Notes: a model not told the origin generated them from the letters alone. A stretch of DNA of 42,370 bases from an uncultured beta proteobacterium (GCA_903873485.1 CAIQOO010000062.1:1-42370); one strand, 5' to 3'; numbered from the stretch's first letter, positions 26,074 to 35,520 are shown. Made by a program: numbers and translations.

Positions 26074-26079
26074 TATAAT
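26074..26079 (+). promoter_or_regulatory. Likely -10 box for rpmB-rpmG
   Basis: A perfect TATAAT within GGCTATAATCAT lies 127 bases before the rpmB start. No good -35 is seen at the usual distance. The long leader includes CTCTCCCGAGAGGG, which can form a small hairpin, so the leader may be structured. Confidence 0.5.
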
Positions 26080-26206
26080 CATCGGCTTTGCTGAACTCTC
26101 CCGAGAGGGTGCAGATCGGCAATCGGGTTACCGCCACCCTAATTCTTGGCGAGGTGAGGCTTTCGGCATCAGTCGGGGGCCGTTTAAAAATATCGGAGTG
26201 TCCAAC

Positions 26207-26440
26207 ATGGCACGCGTCTGTGAAGTGACGGGTAAAGGCCCGATGGTTGGGAACAATGTTTCCCATGCCAACAACAAAACCAAGCGCAGGTTCCTGCCGA
26301 ACCTGCAATACCGCCGTTTCTGGGTTGAGTCTGAAAACCGCTGGATTCGCCTGCGGATTTCCAACGCCGGTCTGCGTTTGATCGACAAAAACGGCATCGA
26401 CGCTGTGCTCGCAGATTTGCGCGCCCGTGGTCAGGCCTAA
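26207..26440 (+). CDS. rpmB: 50S ribosomal protein L28
   Basis: A 77-residue ribosomal protein of the large subunit. It starts [20 protein letters not shown] and contains [19 protein letters not shown], which is typical of L28. A GGAG lies upstream of the ATG. It is followed 22 bases later by rpmG, the usual rpmB-rpmG operon. Confidence 0.97.
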   Translation: MARVCEVTGKGPMVGNNVSHANNKTKRRFLPNLQYRRFWVESENRWIRLRISNAGLRLIDKNGIDAVLADLRARGQA

Positions 26441-26462
26441 ACCCATTCACTGAAAGAGCATT

Positions 26463-26633
26463 ATGGCTACCAAAGGCGGACGCGAAAAAATCAAGCTGGA
26501 ATCGACAGCCGGTACCGGTCACTTCTACACCACCAGCAAGAACAAGAAGACCACTCCAGAGAAATTGCTGATGAAAAAATTCGATCCCAAGGCGCGCAAG
26601 CATGTGGATTACAAGGAAATGAAACTCAAGTAA
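26463..26633 (+). CDS. rpmG: 50S ribosomal protein L33
   Basis: A 56-residue ribosomal protein beginning [20 protein letters not shown], then [15 protein letters not shown] and a C-terminal [23 protein letters not shown] lies before the ATG. It is the second gene of the rpmB operon and is followed by a terminator. No zinc-ribbon cysteines are present, as in the Cys-less L33 form. Confidence 0.97.
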   Translation: MATKGGREKIKLESTAGTGHFYTTSKNKKTTPEKLLMKKFDPKARKHVDYKEMKLK

Positions 26634-26652
26634 TGGCGCTTCTTCGCCTCAT

Positions 26653-26678
26653 AAAGCCCGCTTGTTGCGGGCTTTTTT
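26653..26678 (+). terminator. Rho-independent terminator of rpmBG
   Basis: AAAGCCCGC and GCGGGCTTT pair perfectly around the loop TTGTT, followed by a run of T. It sits 20 bases after the rpmG stop and is the clearest terminator in the window. Confidence 0.93.
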
Positions 26679-26680
26679 AC

Positions 26681-26725
26681 TATTATTAATATAGCTAGTA
26701 GCGCAATGCTGGCAAGGGCTGGAGC
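26681..26725 (+). repeat. Interspersed ~48-bp repeat, copy 5
   Basis: TATTATTAATATAGCTAGTA, then GCGCAATGCTGGCAAGGGCT and GGAG. It starts directly after the rpmG terminator and is a good representative of the family. Confidence 0.8.
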
Positions 26726-26836
26726 ATGTTTTCATGCATAAAAGTAGCTCGAAACTGCCAGCTTGCGGCACCACGGGTAAATGCGCCGACTGGCAAATGC
26801 GCATGCAAACAACCCTGATTTTCCGAGGAGCAACGA

Positions 26837-27676
26837 ATGAAACACGACACCATTTTGGCCGATGACGGCGAGCAACTGCATGTCCACCGGTCGGGCAGCG
26901 GCACCCCGATCCTGCTGCTGCACGGCTGGACTGCCAACCATGCCTGGTGGTCACTGCTGCTCAAGTCGCTGGGAACGCACTACCACTTTCTGCGCCCGGA
27001 TGCGCGTGGTCACGGCGGCCACCCGCTTAACATCAACCCGACACCGGATATCAAACGCCTGGGCCAAGACATCATCAACCTGCTTGACCATTACGGCATC
27101 GAACGGGCGGTTGCGGTGGGTCACTCGATGGGTGCGCTAACCCTCTGGCAATGCATTCGCGATTTCGGCTGCCAGCGGTTTTCACACCTTTGCTTGATCG
27201 ACCAGTCACCCAAGTTGCTCACCGACGACTCCTGGCATGGCGGCATTTATGGCAATTTCGACCACGCCCAGGCCGATCGCCTAGAGGCTGAACTCAACAC
27301 CGATTTCGTTGAAGCGGTGCTGCGCTTAGCCGCCCTGGGCCTCAATGACAAAGCGCGCGAAACCTATTTGCGCAACAGCGCGGGCTGGCGTGTGGTGCGG
27401 GAGGCCCTGCGCAGCATCAACCCGACATCGGCGATTGCCATCTGGAAAACGCTGATGGCCGCCGATTACCGCGATGTGTTGCACAGCATCAACGTCCCCA
27501 CCCTGCTGGCGTATGGCACTGCCAGCAACTTCTACACGACCGAAACCGCGCATTTTGTGGCCGCCCGGATACCGCAGGCACGCCTGAGCTTTTATGAGGG
27601 GGCCGATCACTCGCCCCACCTGTGCGCGCCCGAGCGCTTTGCCAAGGAACTAACGGAGTTGATTGAAGGCAAATGA
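26837..27676 (+). CDS. Alpha/beta hydrolase of unknown substrate
   Basis: A 279-residue alpha/beta hydrolase. The oxyanion region is LLLHGWTANHAWW, the nucleophile elbow is VGHSMGAL with Ser97, and the histidine is H258 in GADHSPHL. The usual catalytic aspartate after the sixth strand is not at the normal spot (VPTLLAYGTASNFY), so the acid may come from elsewhere, as in some subfamilies. No signal peptide is seen; CGAGGAGC precedes the ATG. It stands alone and its substrate cannot be told. Confidence 0.85.
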   Translation: MKHDTILADDGEQLHVHRSGSGTPILLLHGWTANHAWWSLLLKSLGTHYHFLRPDARGHGGHPLNINPTPDIKRLGQDIINLLDHYGIERAVAVGHSMGALTLWQCIRDFGCQRFSHLCLIDQSPKLLTDDSWHGGIYGNFDHAQADRLEAELNTDFVEAVLRLAALGLNDKARETYLRNSAGWRVVREALRSINPTSAIAIWKTLMAADYRDVLHSINVPTLLAYGTASNFYTTETAHFVAARIPQARLSFYEGADHSPHLCAPERFAKELTELIEGK

Positions 27677-27791
27677 GATGGGCCAGCCTTTGCCCGGTGC
27701 TGGCTGGTCAAGCGATGCCGGTTCGGCTCTGAGCCTGCCAAAAACTCGGGCCAGCCATGACGCTTTCGCCAGTGCCATGCCTGCCGCGTCC

Positions 27792-28082
27792 TTATCGGTA
27801 AAACGCTTCAACCCGGCCCTTGAGCTTGAGCAGCAGCGGCTGGCCCTTGCGGTCGCGCGCCTTGCCGGCCTGCACCTTGATCCAGCCTTCGCTGATGCAG
27901 TATTCCAGGACATCACCGCGCTCTTTGTCATTGAATCGAATGCCCACATCATGCTCGAAGATGGCGGCGACATGATGGGGACTGCGCGCGTCAATCGACA
28001 GGTGGTCGGGCAGCGGCGGGCGTTGGGTGGCTTGGTCCGGCAGGTGCTCGGGCAGCGGCGGGCATTGGGCGGCTTCGTTCAT
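27792..28082 (-). CDS. DUF3297 family protein
   Basis: A 96-residue protein matching DUF3297. The core runs PPLPDHLSIDARSPHHVAAI, then FEHDVGIRFNDKERGDVLEY, CISEGWIKVQAGKARDRKG and LKLKGRVEAFYR. Members are small, widespread in proteobacteria, and sometimes annotated as glutathione peroxidase without clear support. The N-terminal PPLPEHL/PPLPDHL is a duplicated piece. It lies just upstream of nadA's end on the same strand and converges with the hydrolase gene. Confidence 0.85.
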   Translation of the reverse strand: MNEAAQCPPLPEHLPDQATQRPPLPDHLSIDARSPHHVAAIFEHDVGIRFNDKERGDVLEYCISEGWIKVQAGKARDRKGQPLLLKLKGRVEAFYR

Positions 28083-28103
28083 GGCAATGATTTTCTCGGG
28101 TGA

Positions 28104-29240
28104 TCAGGCCGCCCCGATGTGGGGCACCAGGCTGCCGGCAGCCTGACCGCTCTTGAGAGCGGCGGTGAATGCCAGCATGCGGTCAATCGGCAGCCTGGCA
28201 CGCAAGCCCAGTGCCGGATCGACCTGAATTTCGTTGGCGCCGGTTTCCAGCACCCGCGCCACATCGGCGAGGCCGTTCATCGCCATCCAGGGGCAGTGGG
28301 CGCAGCTTTTGCAGGTGGCGCTGTTGCCAGCGGTGGGGGCTTCCAGAAACAGCCGGTCGGGGTTGAGCTGGCGCAGCTTGTGCATCATGCCGTTGTCGGT
28401 GGCGACAATGAACTCTTTGGCCGGCATCTCGCGCGCGGCTTTCAAAATGGCCGATGTCGAACCCACGGCATCAGCCAGCGCCACCACGGCAGCAGGCGAC
28501 TCGGGGTGCACTAGCACCCGGGCATCGGGGTGTTCGTCCATCAGGGCTTGCAGTTCAAAGGCCTTGAACTCGTCATGCACAATGCACGAACCGCCCCACA
28601 TCACCATGTCGGCGCCGGTTTCGCGCTGGATGTAGCCGCCCAGATGCCGGTCGGGTGCCCACAAAATCTTGTGCCCCTGGTCCTTGAGCGCGCGCACCAC
28701 GTCGAGCGCGCAACTGGAGGTCACCAGCCAGTCCGCGCGGGCCTTGACGGCGGCACTGGTGTTGGCATAGACCACCACCGTGCGGTCCGGGTGGGCATCG
28801 CAAAAGGCACTGAACTCAGCCACCGGGCAACCCAGGTCAAGCGAGCAATTGGCGTCCGGATCGGGCATCAGCACACACTTTTCGGGCGACAAAATCTTGG
28901 CGGTTTCGCCCATGAAGCGCACGCCCGACACCAGCAGCGTGGTGGCGGCGTGGTCGCGGCCAAAACGCGCCATTTCGAGCGAATCGCTGACCAGGCCACC
29001 GGTTTCTTCGGCCAGATCCTGCAAATCGGGGTGCACATAATAGTGCGACACCATCACTGCGTTTTTTTCCTGGAGCAAGCGGCGAATCTTGTCTTTCAGC
29101 GCAGCACGTTCGGTGGCTGAGGGTTCCACCGGCAGCCGCGCCCAGGCGTGTTTGGTGACACACGCCAGGCCAGTCACCGGTGCCGTGGCCTGCGGCTGCT
29201 CATAGTCCACTTCTTTGACGCCCAAAGCCTGCTCTGTCAT
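28104..29240 (-). CDS. nadA: Quinolinate synthase NadA
   Basis: A 378-residue [4Fe-4S] enzyme that condenses iminoaspartate with dihydroxyacetone phosphate to quinolinate in NAD synthesis. Typical parts are [51 protein letters not shown] and [17 protein letters not shown], which include the cluster cysteines. The start at 29240 is chosen for GGAG five bases upstream; an in-frame ATG ten codons earlier is less likely. It lies 41 bases after nadC on the same strand, so the two are co-transcribed. Confidence 0.95.
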   Translation of the reverse strand: MTEQALGVKEVDYEQPQATAPVTGLACVTKHAWARLPVEPSATERAALKDKIRRLLQEKNAVMVSHYYVHPDLQDLAEETGGLVSDSLEMARFGRDHAATTLLVSGVRFMGETAKILSPEKCVLMPDPDANCSLDLGCPVAEFSAFCDAHPDRTVVVYANTSAAVKARADWLVTSSCALDVVRALKDQGHKILWAPDRHLGGYIQRETGADMVMWGGSCIVHDEFKAFELQALMDEHPDARVLVHPESPAAVVALADAVGSTSAILKAAREMPAKEFIVATDNGMMHKLRQLNPDRLFLEAPTAGNSATCKSCAHCPWMAMNGLADVARVLETGANEIQVDPALGLRARLPIDRMLAFTAALKSGQAAGSLVPHIGAA

Positions 29241-29281
29241 GACAACTCCAAATTGCAACATTGAAAACAAGCGACGCCAAC

Positions 29282-30160
29282 TCAGATCGGTGTGTCGGCA
29301 AAACGCATCGAAAAATCAATCGCCTTGACATTTTTGGTCAGGGCGCCAATCGAGATCCGGTCCACCCCGGTCGCGGCAATGGCGCACACACTAGACAGGT
29401 TGACGCCACCCGAGACCTCCAGCACCGCCCGTCCGGCGTTGATGTGTACCGCCTCGTGCAGTTGCGACAGCCCCATGTTGTCGAGCAACACCATGCGGGC
29501 ACCGGCGGCGAGCGCCTCACGCAGTTGCTCCAGATTTTCGACTTCGATTTCGATAAAACTGGCTTGTGGTGCCACTTCGGCGGCACGTTTCAACACGGCG
29601 GACACGCCACCTGCTGCCGCAATGTGGTTTTCCTTGATCAGCACGGCATCGTACAAACCCAGCCGGTGATTGACGCCGCCGCCGGTGCGCACTGCATATT
29701 TCTGCGCCAGACGCAATCCGGGGATGGTTTTGCGGGTGTCGACAATGCTGGCGCGCACGCCGGGCACCTCGCGAATGGCCTGCACATAATTGCTGGTTTT
29801 GGTGGCCACGGCGCTGAGCAATTGCAGAAAATTGAGCGCCGTGCGCTCGGTCGTGAGCAAGGCGCGCGCCTGGCCCAACACCTCAAACACCACCTGATCG
29901 GCCTCGCAGCGATGCCCCTCGGGGATGCGCCAGATGATCTCGGCGCCCGGATCAATGGTCTGCAGGGTCAGTTCAACCCAGGGTGCACCGCAGATCACCG
30001 CAGCTTCGCGCGCGACCACGGTGGCCCGGGCACGCCGGCCGGGATCGACCAGACCAGCGGTCAAGTCACCCTCGCCAACATCCTCCAGCAATGCCCGCGC
30101 CACATCGGCCTGGGCCAGCGCCGCCACGGCGGCGGGCGAAAAATCAAAAAAATCAGTCAT
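29282..30160 (-). CDS. nadC: Nicotinate-nucleotide diphosphorylase NadC
   Basis: A 292-residue quinolinate phosphoribosyltransferase, making nicotinate mononucleotide from quinolinate and PRPP. Visible are [71 protein letters not shown] and [14 protein letters not shown] lies eight bases before the ATG. It sits between gpsA (23-base gap) and nadA, so gpsA-nadC-nadA may be one transcript. Confidence 0.95.
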   Translation of the reverse strand: MTDFFDFSPAAVAALAQADVARALLEDVGEGDLTAGLVDPGRRARATVVAREAAVICGAPWVELTLQTIDPGAEIIWRIPEGHRCEADQVVFEVLGQARALLTTERTALNFLQLLSAVATKTSNYVQAIREVPGVRASIVDTRKTIPGLRLAQKYAVRTGGGVNHRLGLYDAVLIKENHIAAAGGVSAVLKRAAEVAPQASFIEIEVENLEQLREALAAGARMVLLDNMGLSQLHEAVHINAGRAVLEVSGGVNLSSVCAIAATGVDRISIGALTKNVKAIDFSMRFADTPI

Positions 30161-30183
30161 TCGGTGTTCTCCTGCGATTCCAT

Positions 30184-31209
30184 TCAAACCGGGTTGGCCT
30201 GCTCGGCGGCAGGCTCGCGTCCCATCAGCCGGGCCAGCGCCTGCCGGGGCGTCATCTGGCCTTCGAGCAAGGCCACCACGGCCTGCGCAATCGGCATGTT
30301 GACACCCAGGCCGGCAGCACGCTGCACCACGGTACGTGCACTGTAAACCCCTTCGGCCACATGACCGAGCGCGGCGGTTGCTTGTGGCAGCGATGCGCCG
30401 TGCGCCAGCGCCAGGCCAACCTGGCGATTGCGCGACAAATCGCCGGTGGCAGTCAGCACCAGGTCGCCCAAGCCGCTTAAGCCCATGAAGGTCTCGGCGC
30501 GCGCCCCCAGCGCCACACCCAGGCGGGTCATCTCGGCGAGGCTGCGGGTAATCAGGGCGGCGCGGGCGTTCAAACCGAGTTGCAGGCCGTCGCACAGGCC
30601 GGCGGCAATGGCCAACACGTTTTTCACCGCGCCGCCGACCTCGACACCCACCATGTCGTCATTGGCATAAACCCGCAGGCTGGGGCCGTGAAACGCCTCC
30701 AGCAGCGCCCGCCGCACCGCTTCATGCGGGCTGGCCGCCACCAAGGCAGTTGGCTGGCCGCGCGCGACCTCCAGGGCAAAACTTGGGCCGCTGAACACAC
30801 CGGCGATCAGGTCAGGCGCCGCCTGCGCTTGCACCTCATGGGGCAGCAGGCCAGGCTGATCGGCCAGCGGGGCCTCAAAACCCTTGCACAGCCAGGCCAC
30901 CGGAACGCGGCAATGGCGCAGCAGATCGAGCATCTGACGCAGCGCAGCCATTGGCGTGGCCACCACGATCAAATCGGCATCAAGCGCCAGCGCAGCCAGT
31001 TGTGGCAGCGCGACAGCGCTTAACTTCAGCTCGGGCGGCAAGCCAATACCAAGCAGATAACGCACGTTCTGCTGCTCTGCCTGCATGCGCCCGATTTGCC
31101 CGGCACTGCGCGCCCACAGCGTCACCTGATGCTGCGACGGGTCATTGCGCACCGCGCTGATGGCCAGCGCGGTGCCCCATGCGCCAGCCCCGATAACTAT
31201 AATATTCAT
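30184..31209 (-). CDS. gpsA: Glycerol-3-phosphate dehydrogenase GpsA
   Basis: A 341-residue NAD(P)-dependent enzyme that makes sn-glycerol 3-phosphate for phospholipids. It has the nucleotide site [13 protein letters not shown], the catalytic lysine region [20 protein letters not shown], and [17 protein letters not shown]. It ends the conserved rhodanese-grxC-secB-gpsA cluster. Its ATG lies inside a copy of the interspersed repeat, so the first codons (NII) come from repeat-like sequence and no good ribosome-binding site is visible. Confidence 0.95.
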   Translation of the reverse strand: MNIIVIGAGAWGTALAISAVRNDPSQHQVTLWARSAGQIGRMQAEQQNVRYLLGIGLPPELKLSAVALPQLAALALDADLIVVATPMAALRQMLDLLRHCRVPVAWLCKGFEAPLADQPGLLPHEVQAQAAPDLIAGVFSGPSFALEVARGQPTALVAASPHEAVRRALLEAFHGPSLRVYANDDMVGVEVGGAVKNVLAIAAGLCDGLQLGLNARAALITRSLAEMTRLGVALGARAETFMGLSGLGDLVLTATGDLSRNRQVGLALAHGASLPQATAALGHVAEGVYSARTVVQRAAGLGVNMPIAQAVVALLEGQMTPRQALARLMGREPAAEQANPV

Positions 31210-31244
31210 AGCTAGCTGCGCAATGGGGACAAGGGCTGGAGGCC
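31196..31244 (+). repeat. Interspersed ~48-bp repeat, copy 6, over the gpsA start
   Basis: ACTATAATATTCATAGCTAG, then CTGCGCAATGGGGACAAGGG and CTGGAGGCC. The CAT within it (31207-31209) is the gpsA start codon on the other strand. The copy fills most of the 49-base gap between secB and gpsA. Confidence 0.78.
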
Positions 31245-31258
31245 AAAAACATCCAAAT

Positions 31259-31717
31259 TTATTGGGTCACGATGCGGGGCTCTTCCTGGGCCCGTGCTGC
31301 TTGCTGCTGCTCGTACATGGCCTGAAAGTTGATCTCGGACAGGTGCACGGGTGGAAAACCGGCCCGCTGAATCAGGTCAGCCACATTGCCGCGCAAGTAG
31401 GGATAGACAATTTGCGGGCAGGCAATGCCCATGATCGGGCTCATTTGCTCTTGCGGCAGGTTGCGCACCTCAAAAATGCCGGCCTGGGTGGCCTCCACCA
31501 AAAACACCGTTTTGTCCTTGATCTTGGTCTGCACGGTGGCCGTCACCGACACTTCGTAAATGCCATCGGCCACCGGCGTTGCGTTCACCCCCAACTGGAT
31601 ATCGACTGTGGGCTGCTCCTGCTCAAGCAGGATGGCGGGCGAATTGGGCTGCTCTAGCGAGGCTTCCTTGAGGTAAACGCGCTGGATCTGGAAAACGGGG
31701 TCTTGGGTCTCGGACAT
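31259..31717 (-). CDS. secB: Protein-export chaperone SecB
   Basis: A 152-residue homotetrameric chaperone that holds preproteins unfolded for SecA. It starts [20 protein letters not shown] and contains [37 protein letters not shown] and [17 protein letters not shown], all typical. AAGAAACC-like purines precede the ATG. It lies between grxC and gpsA as in E. coli. Confidence 0.97.
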   Translation of the reverse strand: MSETQDPVFQIQRVYLKEASLEQPNSPAILLEQEQPTVDIQLGVNATPVADGIYEVSVTATVQTKIKDKTVFLVEATQAGIFEVRNLPQEQMSPIMGIACPQIVYPYLRGNVADLIQRAGFPPVHLSEINFQAMYEQQQAARAQEEPRIVTQ

Positions 31718-31792
31718 GGAAAGGTTTCTTTCAATAAAAAAGCAAACCCGGCGCAAACGCTGCGTCGGGCAACAGGCAGACGCTGAATTATC

Positions 31793-32053
31793 TCAGGCGC
31801 CAGCGAGCAGCGGCAGCAGGCCGCCACGGCTATCAAGCGCCATCAAATCATCACAGCCACCAACATGGGTGTCGCCGATGAAAATCTGCGGCACGGTGCG
31901 CCTGCCGGTGAGAACCATCATTTGCTGCAACTCGGACGGGTTTTGATCCACCCGGATTTCATCGATCTGTTCGACCCCCCGGGCTTTGAGAAGTTGTTTG
32001 GCGCGCATGCAATACGGGCAAACGGCGGTGGTGTACATCTTGACGGAGGACAT
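31793..32053 (-). CDS. grxC: Glutaredoxin 3 (GrxC)
   Basis: An 86-residue dithiol glutaredoxin with active site CPYC near the N terminus (TTAVCPYCMRAKQLL), the cis-proline TVPQIFIGDTHVGGCDDL and a short C-terminal helix. It uses glutathione to reduce protein disulfides. GGAG lies upstream of the ATG. It is second in the rhodanese-grxC-secB-gpsA cluster. Confidence 0.96.
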   Translation of the reverse strand: MSSVKMYTTAVCPYCMRAKQLLKARGVEQIDEIRVDQNPSELQQMMVLTGRRTVPQIFIGDTHVGGCDDLMALDSRGGLLPLLAGA

Positions 32054-32070
32054 GGCAGGCTCCTTTGAGT

Positions 32071-32478
32071 TCAGGTTTTTTCAACCGGCAAATTGGCGGA
32101 ACGCCAGGCACCCATGCCACCCGAGAGCGACAGCGCCTTTTCAAAACCGAGTTTTTTGGCAATCGACACGGCACGGCTGCTGCGCGCCCCGGACAAACAC
32201 ACCAAAATAAGCGGCACCGATTTGTTTTTGACCGCTGCCGCCAGTTTGCCTTCCAACTGGCTCAAGGGAATGTTTTTGGCACCCACCACATGACCGGCAG
32301 CATACTCGGCAGGCTCGCAGACATCGACCACCACCGCTTTTTCACGGTTCATCAACTGCACCGCGCCATCGGCCGTCAAGGCACCCGGCCCGCCGCCACT
32401 GAGCACCGGCCACAGCAACATGCCACCGGCTGACAGCGCCACGGCGATCAACATCCAGTTATCAAGAATAAATTTCAC
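32071..32478 (-). CDS. Membrane-anchored rhodanese-like protein (YibN type)
   Basis: A 135-residue protein with one N-terminal membrane helix (WMLIAVALSAGGMLLWPVLS) and a rhodanese domain with VVVDVCEPAEYAAGHVVGAK and the active-site loop VCLSGARSSRA, whose cysteine is the catalytic residue. It should sit in the inner membrane facing the cytoplasm. The order matches E. coli yibN-grxC-secB-gpsA; YibN is the closest recalled relative. Gap to grxC is 17 bases. Confidence 0.92.
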   Translation of the reverse strand: MKFILDNWMLIAVALSAGGMLLWPVLSGGGPGALTADGAVQLMNREKAVVVDVCEPAEYAAGHVVGAKNIPLSQLEGKLAAAVKNKSVPLILVCLSGARSSRAVSIAKKLGFEKALSLSGGMGAWRSANLPVEKT

Positions 32479-32520
32479 TTCAGGGGTCCTTCAGGTCAGA
32501 CGAACAAACTTGGCCTGCCA

Positions 32521-32530
32521 TTTTAGAATG
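32521..32530 (-). promoter_or_regulatory. Possible -10 region for the rhodanese-grxC-secB-gpsA transcript
   Basis: On the minus strand CATTCTAAAA offers a TAAAAT-type -10 about 43 bases before the rhodanese start. No convincing -35 is visible. It lies in the 273-base divergent region with ctpA. Confidence 0.3.
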
Positions 32531-32751
32531 CGGCGCTTGCGCGAACAGCGATCGCCGGAAATACCATGCATCACATCGCCTGCAGCCGGGTCTTGAATTA
32601 CCATCTGGAGATTGCCCAAGTGGCAACTGCAGCCGCAGTTGCGACACCCGGCAAGATCACGCAAATATTCACCTCGGCAAAGGGAACCCGGGCCACTGGC
32701 CCGACTCCAACTGGCTCAATTCAAACCGCTTGCACAAGTTCTGGAATCAAA

Positions 32752-34221
32752 ATGGGTCACAAACTGAAAATCACTGGCTGGATATCCCTCGGTGTCATGG
32801 CTGGCGCCCTGACCACCGTGTCCTTGCAAACCGTGGCGCGCGGCGCGCTGGCACCGCTGCCGCTGGAAGAGTTGCAGCAGCTTGCCGCCGTGTTTGGCAT
32901 GGTCAAGAGCAACTATGTCGAGCCGGTCGATGAGAAAAAACTCATCACCGATGCGATTGCCGGCATGGTGGCGGGGCTGGACCCGCACTCGGTGTATCTG
33001 GACAAAAAAGCCCTGAAAGATTTCAATGAAGGCACTACCGGCAAGTTTGTCGGGGTCGGCATCGAGATTTCGCAGGAAGACGGACTGATCAAGGTGGTGT
33101 CGCCGATTGAAGGTTCGCCGGCTTTTCGGGCTGGCATCAAGCCCAACGACCTGATTGTGAAGATTGACGACACCCCGGTCAAAGGGCTGAGCCTGAACGA
33201 AGGCGTCAAGCGCATGCGCGGTGAGCCCAACACCAAAGTGCTGCTGAGCATTTTTCGCAAGGACGAAAACCGCACTTTTCCGGTGACCATTGTGCGCGAA
33301 GAAATCCGCACCCAGTCGGTACGCAGCAAGGTCATCGAGCCCGGTTATGCCTGGATCCGGCTGAGCCAGTTTCAGGAGCGCACAGTGGCCGACTTTGCCC
33401 GCAAAATGGAAGAAACTTACAAGCAGGAACCCAAACTCAAGGGACTGGTGCTGGATTTGCGCAACGATCCGGGCGGCTATCTGGACGCAGCGGTGGCTAT
33501 TTCTGCCGCCTTTTTGCCCGACAACGTGACTGTCGTGTCGGCCAATGGCCAGTTGCCTGAAAGCAAGTTCACCTACAAGGCGGCGCCACGCTATTACGCC
33601 CGGCGCGGGCCTGACCCGTTGAAACAGCTTGAAGAAGTCACCCGTGGCGCGCTCAAGTCGGTACCGCTGGTGGTGCTGGTCAATGAAGGCTCGGCTTCGG
33701 CCAGCGAAATCGTCGCCGGTGCCCTGCAGGACCACCAGCGCGCCAAGGTGCTCGGCAGCCAGACTTTTGGCAAAGGTTCGGTGCAAACGGCGGTGTGTCT
33801 GGATCCGGCATTTCGCATGGACAACTGCCCCACCGCTGCGCTCAAGCTCACCACCAGCCGCTACTACACCCCGAGCGGCAAATCAATCCAGGCCAAGGGC
33901 ATCGTGCCCGACGTGATGATTGACGAGACGCAAGAGGGCAATTTGTTTGCTGCCTTGCGCACCCGCGAAGCGGATCTGGAAAAGCACCTCAACAATGGCC
34001 AGGGCGAAGAAACCAAAGACGCCAGCCGCGAAAAATCGCGCGAAGAAGCCCGCAAGAAGCTTGAAGCAGAACTCAAAAAACCAGTCGCAGAGCGTAAGGC
34101 TCCGGAATTTGGCTCGGACCAGGACTTCCAGTTGATTCAGGCGATCAAGCAGCTCAAGGGTTTGCCGGTACAAGTCAGCAAGACCCAGGTTGAACGCACC
34201 GAAGAAAAGAAAGACAACTAG
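32752..34221 (+). CDS. ctpA: S41-family C-terminal processing protease (CtpA-like)
   Basis: A 489-residue periplasmic serine protease. It has an N-terminal hydrophobic segment (LKITGWISLGVMAGALTTVS), a PDZ domain (about 95-180, VGVGIEISQEDGLIKVVSPI), and the S41 core with DLRNDPGGYLDAAV, VNEGSASASEIVAGALQ (catalytic serine) and SQTFGKGSVQ (catalytic lysine). A Lys/Glu-rich coiled tail closes the protein. The ATG at 32752 is preferred; the frame is open 62 codons upstream, but that part lacks protein character. It is likely co-transcribed with moeB (14-base gap). Related genomes often have gpmA just upstream (from memory); it is absent here. Confidence 0.92.
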   Translation: MGHKLKITGWISLGVMAGALTTVSLQTVARGALAPLPLEELQQLAAVFGMVKSNYVEPVDEKKLITDAIAGMVAGLDPHSVYLDKKALKDFNEGTTGKFVGVGIEISQEDGLIKVVSPIEGSPAFRAGIKPNDLIVKIDDTPVKGLSLNEGVKRMRGEPNTKVLLSIFRKDENRTFPVTIVREEIRTQSVRSKVIEPGYAWIRLSQFQERTVADFARKMEETYKQEPKLKGLVLDLRNDPGGYLDAAVAISAAFLPDNVTVVSANGQLPESKFTYKAAPRYYARRGPDPLKQLEEVTRGALKSVPLVVLVNEGSASASEIVAGALQDHQRAKVLGSQTFGKGSVQTAVCLDPAFRMDNCPTAALKLTTSRYYTPSGKSIQAKGIVPDVMIDETQEGNLFAALRTREADLEKHLNNGQGEETKDASREKSREEARKKLEAELKKPVAERKAPEFGSDQDFQLIQAIKQLKGLPVQVSKTQVERTEEKKDN

Positions 34222-34235
34222 AGTCGGCCACACGG

Positions 34236-34988
34236 ATGCATGATGCCGACCTGCTGCGCTATTCGCGCCATATTCTTCTCAATGAAATCGGCCCGGAGGG
34301 GCAACAGCGCATTCAAGATGCCCGGGTGCTGCTGATTGGTGCCGGCGGGCTAGGCTCGCCGGTGGCACTGTATCTGGGTTCGGCAGGTGTCGGACAGATC
34401 ACCGTAGTCGATGATGACCGGGTCGATCTGACCAATTTGCAGCGGCAAATCGCCCACACCGAAGCCCGCGTCGGTCAGCCCAAGGTGTTGTCGATTCAGA
34501 CCGCCATCCATCAGATCAATTCGTCGGTTGGGGTAACGGCGCTGCAGGCCAGGGCGGATGCCGCGCTGCTCGACAGCCTGCTGCCCGGCGCCGATCTGGT
34601 GCTCGATTGTTGTGACAACTTTGCAACACGCCATTGCCTCAATGCCGCCTGCGTGCGTCACCGCAAGCCGCTGGTCTCGGGTGCGGCCATCGGTTTTGAT
34701 GGCCAGGTCTGTGTGTATGACCCGCGCGATGCCCTGTCGCCCTGTTATGCCTGCGTTTTTCCACCCGAAAACACTTTTGAAGAAACCCGCTGCGCCACCA
34801 TGGGCGTGTTTGCGCCGCTGGTCGGCATTGTCGGCACACTGCAAGCAGCCGAAGCGCTCAAGCTCATCTGTGGCATCGGGCGCACACTGACCGGTCGCCT
34901 GCTGATGATCGATGGTCGCGCCATGGAATTGACCGAACTCAAAGTCGGTCGCAGCCCGACCTGTCCGGTTTGCGCGTCAGCCCGGTAA
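34236..34988 (+). CDS. moeB: E1-like adenylyltransferase MoeB/ThiF (HesA family)
   Basis: A 250-residue enzyme that adenylates the C-terminal glycine of a sulfur-carrier protein (MoaD or ThiS). It has RYSRHILLNEIGPEGQQRI, the ATP site LLIGAGGLGSPVALYLGSAG, DDRVDLTNLQRQ, DCCDNFATR, the cysteine region EETRCATMGVFAPLVG and the zinc pairs CYAC and CPVC. MoeB is preferred over ThiF by length and lack of thi neighbours, but the families are hard to separate by eye. It converges with the nuclease gene. Confidence 0.9.
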   Translation: MHDADLLRYSRHILLNEIGPEGQQRIQDARVLLIGAGGLGSPVALYLGSAGVGQITVVDDDRVDLTNLQRQIAHTEARVGQPKVLSIQTAIHQINSSVGVTALQARADAALLDSLLPGADLVLDCCDNFATRHCLNAACVRHRKPLVSGAAIGFDGQVCVYDPRDALSPCYACVFPPENTFEETRCATMGVFAPLVGIVGTLQAAEALKLICGIGRTLTGRLLMIDGRAMELTELKVGRSPTCPVCASAR

Positions 34989-35007
34989 AGACCAGATGCT
35001 GGCCGAC

Positions 35008-35520
35008 TCAGGGCGGATAACAACTGCCGTGGCGGCGACGAAAGTCTCGCGGCAATTCAGGTGCCGCCACTGAAAACAAGCCGGCCCTGGCGCGTCGGGC
35101 CGCAGCTTCCTCGGTCGCATACGGCCCCAAACTGCGCCCCCAGCGGTTCGACCAGGCCTGCCCGGAAGCCACCATCAGCGCCGCCACATCCTGCCGCCCA
35201 ACCTGAACGCGCGCCAGCCCCCGGCCATAGACGTCGTAGTACTTGACCTCGACCCGCAGCGTCTTGGTCGCCACCAGCGCTTGCAGTGCGGCGCGCGCAG
35301 CCGGGCCACCGCGCTGGCAGATTTCCGGTGCATCGATGCCTTGCAGGCGCAGCTTTCGCGTGGCGCTGCCATCGGCGGGCTGAACCCAAAGCGTGTCGCC
35401 GTCGGGCACCGCCGTCGCCCGCGCGGCAAACACCTCGGCTGCCGCGCCCTGACCCGCGCTCAACATCAGTACCAGCACCCACCAGTGCCGCTTGCTAAAC
35501 CATGATTTCCAGCGATTCAT
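35008..35520 (-). CDS. Secreted thermonuclease-like protein (SNase family)
   Basis: A 170-residue exported protein. After a signal peptide (basic MNRWKSWFSKRHWW, then VLVLMLSAGQGAAA) comes an OB-fold staphylococcal-nuclease domain with AVPDGDTLWV, RLQGIDAPEICQRGG and YDVYGRGLARVQVG, which keep the Asp, Arg and Glu typical of the active site. It may cut DNA or RNA in the periplasm or outside. An in-frame start further upstream (35604) would bury the signal peptide. It converges with moeB, 19 bases apart. Confidence 0.87.
   Translation of the reverse strand: MNRWKSWFSKRHWWVLVLMLSAGQGAAAEVFAARATAVPDGDTLWVQPADGSATRKLRLQGIDAPEICQRGGPAARAALQALVATKTLRVEVKYYDVYGRGLARVQVGRQDVAALMVASGQAWSNRWGRSLGPYATEEAAARRARAGLFSVAAPELPRDFRRRHGSCYPP

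Noticed and set aside
32566..32751. Extra N-terminal 62 codons of the S41 protease or a gpmA remnant
   Set aside because: The translation is low-complexity and has no signal peptide or phosphoglycerate mutase motif (such as RHG).
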